Assembly: GCF_938030685.1 (NCBI RefSeq)
Contig: NZ_CALHHX010000153.1
Span: forward strand, 1-6,232
Direction: 5' to 3'
Source: an uncultured Campylobacter sp.
GTDB taxonomy: Bacteria > Campylobacterota > Campylobacteria > Campylobacterales > Campylobacteraceae
DNA: 6,232 nt
Below, piece after piece: positions 1-4,998 of this stretch; within the stretch, counting starts at the first letter, position 1, and each line of letters opens with the position of its first letter. The notes under the pieces were generated by a model. It did no database searches and was not told the DNA's origin. It was given only the letters and a program-made list of their open reading frames with translations. The position numbers were made by a program, and so were the translations under genes.

Positions 1-309
1 GCGCTTGCGTTTCTGATCTACTGCGCGCTGAAAGGAAGCGGCGCCTTCGGCTTTAACGTAAGCGGCGCGCTGCTGTTTGCAAGCGGACTGATTACGATTT
101 TACCGCTACTTACCTTCGCCGTAAGCACGCAGTATCTGCCGCTATCTACGATCGGCTTTATGCAATACATCAGCCCTAGCATGAGCATGCTAATCGCGGT
201 ATTTATCTACGGCGAGGAGCTTGAGACTTACAAAATTTTGAGCTTTTCGCTAATTTGGTTCGGGCTCGCGGTCGTGGGCTTGGACGGCTTAAGGAGAAAA
301 AATGGCTAA
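1..309 (+). CDS. rarD: RarD-type EamA-family transporter, C-terminal fragment (5' end outside window)
   Basis: Frame 1 is open from the left edge to the TAA at 307-309, giving the last 102 residues of a protein that is usually about 290-300 aa. The fragment is strongly hydrophobic, with about four membrane segments (near residues 1-10, 20-42, 54-70 and 78-95). It carries LPLSTIGFMQYISPSMSML followed by VFIYGEE and an F-x-LIW-x-G-L-A segment. This matches the E. coli RarD C-terminus as I remember it (LSTLGFFQYIGPT, FYGEK, FIWVALA). RarD proteins are inner-membrane members of the drug/metabolite transporter superfamily with two EamA halves; the second half is what is visible here. The natural substrate is not established, and the label 'chloramphenicol-sensitive protein' is historical. 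The stop overlaps the start of the next gene by 8 nt, so the two are probably co-transcribed and translationally coupled. The family call is firm; the substrate is unknown. Confidence 0.88.
   Translation, partial: ALAFLIYCALKGSGAFGFNVSGALLFASGLITILPLLTFAVSTQYLPLSTIGFMQYISPSMSMLIAVFIYGEELETYKILSFSLIWFGLAVVGLDGLRRKNG
291..296 (+). promoter_or_regulatory. Shine-Dalgarno AAGGAG for the gene at 302
   Basis: AAGGAG lies 5 nt upstream of the ATG at 302, inside the last codons of the RarD frame. It fixes the start of the 136-aa protein and supports coupling of its translation to that of the transporter. Confidence 0.8.
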
Positions 310-712
310 TTTCGCTTTGATGTTCGCAGTTGCCCTTGCGGTGGGCGCGCTCGTGTATTTTCAGGTCCAAAAGGCTTCCGCGCGCGCAGACGCCGCCGAC
401 CCAGAGCTTAGCTCGCAAAGATATATGAAATTTTGCGATATTTTAGAGGGCAAACTGCGAGATTTAAAGCGGCTAGAGCTGCGTGATGAGGGGGTGCGAG
501 AGAGCTATATAGATGAGCTTGAGGCTCTTAGCAAGGAGCTAGTCTATATCAAAACGATGCATCAAAGCAACCTAAATCCCGCCGTATGGGAGGGCAAGCT
601 ATTTGAGTTTCTAAATAAAACGGACGCGCTTATCGAAAAATACGCCACGGGCGCAGAGCGCTCGCTACAAGACTGGCGCAAGCAACTGGAGATGGAATTT
701 AAGAATTTGTAG
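302..712 (+). CDS. Small membrane-anchored helical protein of unknown function (136 aa)
   Basis: I do not recognise this family. The ATG at 302 has a well-placed AAGGAG and overlaps the upstream transporter stop by 8 nt. Residues about 5-20 (ALMFAVALAVGALVYF) form one hydrophobic segment with no lipobox, so this is probably a signal anchor. After a short alanine-rich stretch (residues 25-34), the rest is highly charged and predicted helical. Residues about 40-80 are dense in E, K, R and L with heptad-like spacing (LEGKLRDLKRLELRDE, then ELEALSKELV), suggesting a coiled coil. A second amphipathic stretch spans about 96-136. A single cysteine (C45) and no catalytic motif are visible. The likely arrangement is one membrane helix with a soluble coiled-coil domain; its side of the membrane is not clear. 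The overlap suggests a link to the transporter, but that is inference. The reading frame itself is well supported. Confidence 0.85.
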   Translation: MANFALMFAVALAVGALVYFQVQKASARADAADPELSSQRYMKFCDILEGKLRDLKRLELRDEGVRESYIDELEALSKELVYIKTMHQSNLNPAVWEGKLFEFLNKTDALIEKYATGAERSLQDWRKQLEMEFKNL

Positions 713-740
713 CGCGAAATTTTAAGCGGCGAATTTCGCG
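713..740 (+). terminator. Perfect 9-bp inverted repeat directly after the 136-aa gene; possible terminator
   Basis: CGCGAAATT at 713-721 pairs perfectly with AATTTCGCG at 732-740 around a 10-nt loop, beginning at the base after the TAG. The position suits a transcription end for the rarD unit. No T run follows (the next bases are ggtgtctatat), so it is not a classical intrinsic terminator. It could be an mRNA 3'-end stabiliser or simply part of the AATT-rich spacer. The rest of this convergent spacer (to 982) shows no gene that I can support. It does contain a TATAAT at 755-760 with nothing identifiable downstream. Confidence 0.4.
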
Positions 741-966
741 GGTGTCTATATCGGTATAATTTTAACGCCTAAATTTATATAATTTAACGCGCCGCAACTC
801 TTGGAATTTTTAAAATTTACATACGTGCCGGAATTTTGCAAACCGCTTGCGTCATGGCGACAAAATTCCATGCGTTTTACAAAGCAAAACGACGCAAATT
901 TTAAATCAGCGTAATTTGTAGAATTTTGCAAGATACATAGCAACTGCGAAGCCGATAATCGCGTCT

Positions 967-986
967 GTAAATTTTATAGAATTTAC
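967..986. repeat. 7-bp inverted repeat overlapping the ankyrin gene stop
   Basis: GTAAATT (967-973) and AATTTAC (980-986) form an inverted repeat with a 6-nt gap, spanning the TAA of the ankyrin gene (985-983). It is A+T-rich, weak, and lacks a T run on the minus strand. It could be a weak 3'-end hairpin, but the AATT words that build it are common in this spacer anyway. Confidence 0.3.
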
Positions 987-2422
987 TCATTGGCGGACGC
1001 GGTATCTGCAGTCTTGGATCCCGCTTGCTCTAGCTGCTTAGACGCATCGCGCCTTAAAATTTTATCGTACTCCTCCACTCTTATCACCTTGCCCTCATAC
1101 TCTATTTTAAGATCAAATTCCAAGCCTTTTAAGTGCAAATATCTAAAAAATTTATCCAGATCAAAGCCACTCGCACCATTAAGCTCATCGCCGCAGAGCG
1201 CGGAATAGCGCTTTATAAGCGTATCGTAGATACCAAGTAGCGCCGTATTGGGCGTTACTGAGCCGCATCTATTAAGATCGGGCAGCGAACTTCTGTTAAA
1301 CCCGATTGCACCCTTTTCCCAATCCTTTGAGCGCTCCGTCATAATAAACCTAACTATATCATAATTAAAGCTATCCAACCAGCTCCAATCCAAAATAATC
1401 TCATCGTAACAATAATCATCCATATGCTCTAGGTATATTTTCTTATACTTCCTCAACGTATCCAAATCCTTACGGCAGTCATCGTATTTTTTTCGAATAC
1501 GCTCATCGCCCGGAAGCCCTGCCAAATCGTATTTAAGCAGCAAATTTAGCATACTTGCGTCATATCGTTGCGGCAGCATCTGATAGATGGAGCAGTTCGG
1601 CTGCCGCTTATCTTTGCGGTGTTTGAGCGTAAAAGCAATACAATGATCGTCCGTCCAAGCGGTAATCTCAGGTCTTACGCCGCTACTAAGCATAAGCTCC
1701 GTCATCTGCAAAAATCCACCCGCCACGGCATAATAGAGCGGATCAGATACCGCGCTAGTACCCTCGCTTTTAGGTGTTCCGTAATATGTCCTTACCTGTG
1801 CATCGCTAGTATCGGCGACCAAATAGGCATCGCAGCATCCCGGAGTCGCAAGCCACGGACGAACATATTTAACGCTAGAAAAGCTAGCTCCATGCTTAAG
1901 TAGAACTTCCGCGGCGGCGGTAGAGTTATTTTCGATAGCATAGCTTAGCGCCGAATGAGAAAAATCGTCCGTGCGGTTGATATCCGCTCCGTGATAGATC
2001 AGCTCCTCGGTGGTGTTTGCATCGTTGTAAAAGCTAGAATACATTATCGCCGTTATACCAAACTGCAGCGGATCGCCCGCAGTGATGCGCTGCTCTCGCA
2101 TAAATGCTAAAATACGAGCAGTGTCCTTGGAGCGCAAAAGCTTGCAGAAATACTCCATTCGCTCATCGCCCTGCACTACGCACTCGTCCAAATCTAACTC
2201 GGCGCCCAGCCTTTCGTGCCAGTACCTCGCTCGTGCAGCGCGATCCTCGTCTGTTAGCGACCGCTTGGAGGAGTTGCCGGAGGTTGCGGCGCGACTCGCC
2301 GTGGAATTTTGCGCGGGCTGAGTTTTGGATCTGTCCATAAATGCACCGCCTGCGATCAAGAAAAATAGGCCTGCCGTAACAACCAAGCACGATATGATGA
2401 GCTTGGATTTTATCTCTTTCAA
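983..2422 (-). CDS. Membrane-anchored ankyrin-repeat protein, cysteine-rich (479 aa)
   Basis: The frame is open to 2554. The chosen start is TTG at 2422-2420 because GGAGG (2432-2428) lies 5 nt before it. The earlier TTG at 2554 has no ribosome binding site and would add a 44-residue tail lacking any feature. With this start the protein begins with K-E-I-K-S-K followed by a hydrophobic stretch (residues about 8-28, LIISCLVVTAGLFFLIAGG): an uncleaved anchor or possibly a signal peptide. A polar S/T/N/K linker follows to about residue 60. Ankyrin-like units are seen near residues 121-150 (ending LIYHGADINRTD), 156-181 (ALSYAIENN to EVLLKHGASF), 226-251 (PLYYAVAGG to LMLSSGVRP) and more weakly 288-305 (MLNLLLKYDLAGLP). 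Ten cysteines lie beyond the anchor (81, 93, 196, 197, 261, 277, 316, 338, 386, 410), which would fit disulfides in an exported domain. Ankyrin domains bind other proteins; no enzymatic motif is seen and the partner is unknown. It is oriented away from the low-G+C genes upstream, with a 373-bp gap. Confidence 0.85.
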   Translation of the reverse strand: MKEIKSKLIISCLVVTAGLFFLIAGGAFMDRSKTQPAQNSTASRAATSGNSSKRSLTDEDRAARARYWHERLGAELDLDECVVQGDERMEYFCKLLRSKDTARILAFMREQRITAGDPLQFGITAIMYSSFYNDANTTEELIYHGADINRTDDFSHSALSYAIENNSTAAAEVLLKHGASFSSVKYVRPWLATPGCCDAYLVADTSDAQVRTYYGTPKSEGTSAVSDPLYYAVAGGFLQMTELMLSSGVRPEITAWTDDHCIAFTLKHRKDKRQPNCSIYQMLPQRYDASMLNLLLKYDLAGLPGDERIRKKYDDCRKDLDTLRKYKKIYLEHMDDYCYDEIILDWSWLDSFNYDIVRFIMTERSKDWEKGAIGFNRSSLPDLNRCGSVTPNTALLGIYDTLIKRYSALCGDELNGASGFDLDKFFRYLHLKGLEFDLKIEYEGKVIRVEEYDKILRRDASKQLEQAGSKTADTASANE

Positions 2423-2427
2423 AGCAA

Positions 2428-2432
2428 CCTCC
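2428..2432 (-). promoter_or_regulatory. Shine-Dalgarno GGAGG that sets the TTG start of the ankyrin gene
   Basis: The minus strand reads GCGGAGG, then TTGCT, then TTG AAA GAG. The 5-nt spacing is good and no ATG or GTG in frame offers an alternative that keeps the hydrophobic anchor. A possible -10 element, TATATT, lies at 2479-2474 on the same strand, but no convincing -35 accompanies it. Confidence 0.7.
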
Positions 2433-2488
2433 GCAAATAAAATGACAAATACTACCGAGTGTGAGCTTAGCCGAATATAAACGGACGG

Positions 2489-2773
2489 AATTTCACAAGG
2501 CAATTTCGCTCGAGCGGAATTTGCAGGGCGAGGTTTAAGAGAGTTTAGGCGCAAAATTTTGCATACGGAATTTTACCGATAGAATTCCGCGTAGAAATGT
2601 CGCTCGGGTAAAATTCTACCGACGAAATTTTATTCCAGCGACAGACGGTTAGAATTTCAACAAGCGGCTTCTACGCATAAAATTTAGCGCTAAAATTACG
2701 CCGTATTTGCACTCGGTATCGCTACGAAATTTAATGACGGCACCATAAAATATTGAAATTTTAGTTTTAAATT
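2489..2773. repeat. Spacer with AATT words phased at about 14 bp
   Basis: This fills most of the 373-bp gene-free gap between 2423 and 2795. AATT cores begin at 2489, 2502, 2518, 2555, 2569, 2583, 2612, 2626, 2653, 2681, 2694, 2728, 2757 and 2770. From 2555 on, successive steps are 14, 14, 29, 14, 27, 28, 13, 34, 29 and 13, mostly close to one or two units of 14. Between the cores lie G+C-richer 8-10-mers such as ACCGATAG and CCGCGTAG. Embedded symmetries include GCAAAATTTTGC (2551-2562), an exact 10-bp inverted repeat GAATTTTACC/GGTAAAATTC (2568-2577 with 2607-2616), a 7-bp one CGGAATT/AATTCCG (2566-2572 with 2583-2589), and TTTAGCGCTAAA (2683-2694). No gene was supportable here. Confidence 0.5.
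2502..2521. repeat. 20-nt near-perfect palindrome upstream of the ankyrin gene
   Basis: AATTTCGCTCGAGCGGAATT is symmetrical except for one T/G pair, which would be a wobble in RNA. The central 10 bp CGCTCGAGCG is a perfect palindrome. It lies about 80-100 bp upstream of the TTG start and upstream of the candidate -10 at 2479. It could be a dimeric regulator site or a hairpin ending a transcript that enters from upstream. No known operator consensus was recognised. Confidence 0.45.
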
Positions 2774-2795
2774 TACCGCCCCTTCGCATATCCTC

Positions 2796-3065
2796 CTAGA
2801 TAAAAACCGTATAGTCTTTTTTAATATAGTCTATATCTATATTTTTCTGCAAAAAGTACTCTTTAACTTCGTTATAAATTTCACTGCTATATAAATAAAT
2901 CAAATAGTAGTGTGCCGATATAGCAACCGAATAATATAGATATCCGCCATGCCACGGCTCATCGACTTTTATAAATGGAAAAATTTTAAATCCTTTTATG
3001 CCTTTATTTATGCAAAAATACACTACGAATTTTATAAATATATTCGCCACATACATGCAAAGCAA
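2796..3065 (-). CDS. Short low-G+C membrane protein, probably a truncated or frameshifted paralogue of the 283-aa protein
   Basis: I do not recognise the family. The frame is open from 3125 to the TAG at 2798-2796, but the only start codons are TTG at 3065 (89 aa) and ATG at 3056, neither with a ribosome binding site. In the neighbouring frame an ATG at 3115 encodes MSEFFIVLVR and stops at 3085-3083. One extra T in the T6 run (minus strand, 3106-3101) would join MSEFF to YRIGSLGFFFVFLLC and give about 106 aa. Hydrophobic stretches cover the N-terminal part (GFFFVFLLCMYVANIFIKFV) and probably the middle (YLYYSVAISAHYYLIYLY). The tail VKEYFLQKNIDI resembles VREYFLNKLNIDI at the end of the 283-aa protein upstream on the same strand, so the two are probably diverged duplicates. 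G+C is about 30% by eye. No terminator is seen between the two genes. It may be a decayed copy, a real small protein with a weak start, or a sequencing error. Confidence 0.45.
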   Translation of the reverse strand: MLCMYVANIFIKFVVYFCINKGIKGFKIFPFIKVDEPWHGGYLYYSVAISAHYYLIYLYSSEIYNEVKEYFLQKNIDIDYIKKDYTVFI

Positions 3066-3233
3066 AAATACAAAGAAAAAACCTAACGAACCAATACGAT
3101 AAAAAATTCTGACATTTTTGGTAAATCAGAAAAATATTCTTGTAGCGATTGAAGACTACCTGTAATAGGTGCGCCCTTTTATCAATGCTTTCTTTGCTCG
3201 TTTATATCTCTTTTTTTTATTGGAGGGATTTGA

Positions 3234-4085
3234 CTACATAAAATAATTTACTTTATCGATAATATCGATATTAAGCTTATTTAAAAAATATTCTCTTACA
3301 TCTTTTGTATCTTCTTTTGAAACCAAAGGAACTATCTGTTTTCCGGTTCTTGTTTTAATGCATAAATATCCTGGGTTATAAAATTCAAATTTTTTATTTT
3401 GAAGTATCGAAAATAGGAATATTGGCAAAAATCTAACGACAAGTATAGAAATGACAAAAATAATTTTTTGATAGCCAAAACCTGACAATAGAGAAATCAG
3501 ACACAAAATAAAACATAAAACATTTATTTTCAATTTATAGTTTTTCTTGATAAAGCTATCATTGTTTATTTTAAAAATTTCCAACCCGCTTGATATGTTT
3601 TTAAAATATGTTATGTGCGAATTGTTGATAATAATATCGTTTTCTTTTGCAAAATAGCAATACAAGGCAAACAGGCACAAAAATAAAACACTTAAAATAA
3701 AAGTTGAATTTTGATTATATAGCAAATATGTTCTACCGTCATAATATAAATCTATCAAACCTTTGTTATACAAAATTTTTATGAAAATAGACGGAATAAT
3801 GATTGCTATGATGATATAAAATAGCAAGTGCATAATGCTGTAATTTTTTATAACTATCGGATCCTTATCGTAGTCTCTAGCCCCAGTTTTAGAATTTTTA
3901 TTAGAAGCGGCATCATCGGAATTTGAATTTTGAAATTTTAGATTTCCTTCTATGTTTAAATTTGAGTTATCGGATTTTGAAACATCAAAATTTTGAGCGT
4001 CAGAATTTTCTTGCGAGCCTTGCTCCACATTTTGACGCCGTTCATTTAGAATTTTCTTTAACTCTTTGGGCTTTGCTTCGTTCAT
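3234..4085 (-). CDS. Low-G+C integral membrane protein of unknown function with a disordered N-terminus (283 aa)
   Basis: I do not recognise this gene. The ATG at 4085 has GAGGG (4096-4092) 6 nt upstream. Residues 1-80 are polar and low-complexity (rich in N, S, D, K, with NLKFQNSNSDD), so probably disordered and cytoplasmic. Four hydrophobic segments follow, at about 84-105 (LLFYIIIAIIIPSIFI), 128-146 (FILSVLFLCLFALYCYF), 187-204 (INVLCFILCLISLLSGFG) and 207-230 (IIFVISILVVRFLPIFLF). Between segments 2 and 3 lies a polar block of about 40 residues (DIIINNSHITYFKNISSGLE), and after segment 4 a C-terminal domain ending VREYFLNKLNIDIIDK. Strand-like polar blocks next to paired membrane helices with a final helix recall the YcxB/PH-like membrane proteins, but this is a weak resemblance. 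G+C is about 25-32% by eye against about 50% or more in frdA/frdB, which suggests horizontal acquisition. The short gene at 2796-3065 downstream shares the tail. Function is unknown. Confidence 0.78.
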   Translation of the reverse strand: MNEAKPKELKKILNERRQNVEQGSQENSDAQNFDVSKSDNSNLNIEGNLKFQNSNSDDAASNKNSKTGARDYDKDPIVIKNYSIMHLLFYIIIAIIIPSIFIKILYNKGLIDLYYDGRTYLLYNQNSTFILSVLFLCLFALYCYFAKENDIIINNSHITYFKNISSGLEIFKINNDSFIKKNYKLKINVLCFILCLISLLSGFGYQKIIFVISILVVRFLPIFLFSILQNKKFEFYNPGYLCIKTRTGKQIVPLVSKEDTKDVREYFLNKLNIDIIDKVNYFM

Positions 4086-4091
4086 CCTTAT

Positions 4092-4134
4092 CCCTCGCTA
4101 GCGATCTTAAGCGATCATATTTTACTTCTTTATA
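4092..4134 (-). promoter_or_regulatory. Putative promoter and operator region of the 283-aa gene
   Basis: Upstream of the ATG at 4085 on the minus strand are GAGGG (4096-4092, ribosome binding site), the perfect palindrome TCGCTAGCGA (4095-4104), two direct copies of AGCGATC on the + strand (4100-4106 and 4110-4116) exactly 10 bp apart, and a -10-like TATAAA (4134-4129). Ten-bp phasing would place both copies on one face of the helix. The promoter call rests only on the TATAAA; no -35 was recognised. Confidence 0.3.
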
Positions 4135-4230
4135 CCTTGGGATAGTATTAAATTTAAGGCTACCTTGCTTGCCAGACTCAAGCATTTTTGAAATTTATTT
4201 GTTGAGTAAAATTTAGTGAGATAAAGAGAT

Positions 4231-4261
4231 AAATTTAAGCGGGAAGGTCCCGCTTAAATTT
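4231..4261 (-). terminator. Strong hairpin terminator of the frd operon
   Basis: AAATTTAAGCGGG (4231-4243) pairs perfectly over 13 bp with CCCGCTTAAATTT (4249-4261). An added A-T pair leaves a 3-nt loop. The structure starts at the last base of the frdB stop codon. On the minus strand the 3' arm ends in AAATTT and runs into ATCTCTTTATCTC, a moderately U-rich tail. It insulates the frd operon from the low-G+C membrane genes that follow on the same strand. Confidence 0.85.
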
Positions 4262-4998
4262 TATTTGCCGCAGCCGCACTTGCCCTGAGCGGCAAGCTTG
4301 CGGCGAACATATGCGATTTTGCTTTGAAGCGGAAGGTGCTTAGGGCAGTGGTCTTCGCAGCCTAGCAGCGTCATACAGCCGAATACTCCGTCATCATCGC
4401 CGATTAGCTCGTAAAAATCCTCATCGGTTCGCTTATCCAGCGCATCGATCTGAAAGCGTGCCACTCGGTTGATGCCGACGGCGCCGATGTAGTCTTTTCG
4501 CATTATCGCTACGCCGCATGCAGCTACGCAGATACCGCACTCGATGCAGCGATCCAGCTCGAAAACCTCCTGCGCGACCTCCGGCTCGACCTTCTCCTCA
4601 AGCTTGGAGATATCGGTTTCGTGATCGGTGTGGATCCAGCTCTCTACGCGTTTGCTCATCGCGTTCATCCAGTTGCCGGTATCGACGCTAAGGTCTTTTA
4701 GCAGCTTGAAAACCGGAAGCGGCATAAGCTCGATCACGCCGTCCGGATAGTCCTTAGTAAGCGTGCGGCACGCAAGCTGCGGCTTGCCGTTTACGAGCAT
4801 ACCGCAGCTACCGCAGATACCCGCGCGGCAAACGAAGTCAAAGCTTAGCTCGGGATCAAATCTCTCACGAATCACGTTAAGCGCAATAAACAGCGTCATT
4901 CCGTCGGTCTCTTCGATCTCGTAAGTAGCGAAGTGCGGCTTTGAAATTTTGCTTAGCGGATTATACTTAAATGCCTTTATTGTTATTTTTCTACTCAT
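4261..4998 (-). CDS. frdB: Fumarate reductase iron-sulfur subunit FrdB (245 aa, complete)
   Basis: FrdB carries electrons from the haem-bearing membrane subunit FrdC through three iron-sulfur clusters to the FAD in FrdA, on the cytoplasmic side of the inner membrane. All cluster cysteines are present. C57, C62, C65 and C77 (C-RAGI-C-GS-C ... C) bind [2Fe-2S] in the N-terminal ferredoxin domain. C151, C154, C157 with C218 bind [4Fe-4S]. C161, C208 and C214 bind [3Fe-4S]. As far as I recall, these positions are the same as in W. succinogenes FrdB. Conserved blocks include LSVDTGNW, RVESWIH, ELIGDDDGVFGCMTLL and LPLQSKIAY. The length is normal apart from a C-terminal AQGKCGCGK tail with two extra cysteines. 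The ATG overlaps the frdA stop by 8 nt, which implies translational coupling, and a hairpin terminator begins at its stop. In Campylobacter jejuni this enzyme can also work as succinate dehydrogenase; whether that holds here is not visible. Confidence 0.97.
   Translation of the reverse strand: MSRKITIKAFKYNPLSKISKPHFATYEIEETDGMTLFIALNVIRERFDPELSFDFVCRAGICGSCGMLVNGKPQLACRTLTKDYPDGVIELMPLPVFKLLKDLSVDTGNWMNAMSKRVESWIHTDHETDISKLEEKVEPEVAQEVFELDRCIECGICVAACGVAIMRKDYIGAVGINRVARFQIDALDKRTDEDFYELIGDDDGVFGCMTLLGCEDHCPKHLPLQSKIAYVRRKLAAQGKCGCGK

Noticed and set aside
755..760. TATAAT promoter on the + strand for a small RNA
   Set aside because: A perfect -10 word, but no -35, no downstream gene and no terminator that would bound an RNA; common by chance in A+T-rich DNA.
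746..943. Minus-strand frame of about 65 codons in the spacer after the 136-aa gene
   Set aside because: No ribosome binding site, composition like the spacer, and many translated AATTTT words. Not supported as a gene.
2423..2554. N-terminal extension of the ankyrin protein to a TTG at 2554
   Set aside because: No ribosome binding site at 2554. The extension covers the near-palindrome and candidate promoter, and the GGAGG before the TTG at 2422 explains initiation better.
2551..2773. CRISPR array
   Set aside because: The repeated units are only AATT words with variable flanks; there is no 25-35-bp conserved repeat and no regular spacer.
2649..2789. Minus-strand 46-codon frame starting ATG at 2789, with AGGAGG overlapping the stop of the short membrane gene
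   Set aside because: Only 2 nt separate AGGAGG from the ATG, which is too close for normal initiation. The frame runs through the AATT spacer and the peptide has no recognisable features. It is probably chance, although the strong AGGAGG is unexplained.
3211..3218. T8 homopolymer as a phase-variation tract
   Set aside because: It lies between genes and is not placed in a recognisable promoter spacer or reading frame, so a switching role is not supported.
3156..3233. Same-frame extension after the stop of the 283-aa gene, 25 codons rich in Lys and Arg
   Set aside because: It would need readthrough of a TAG with no supporting context. The basic composition follows from the A-rich DNA (an A8 run on this strand at 3218-3211).
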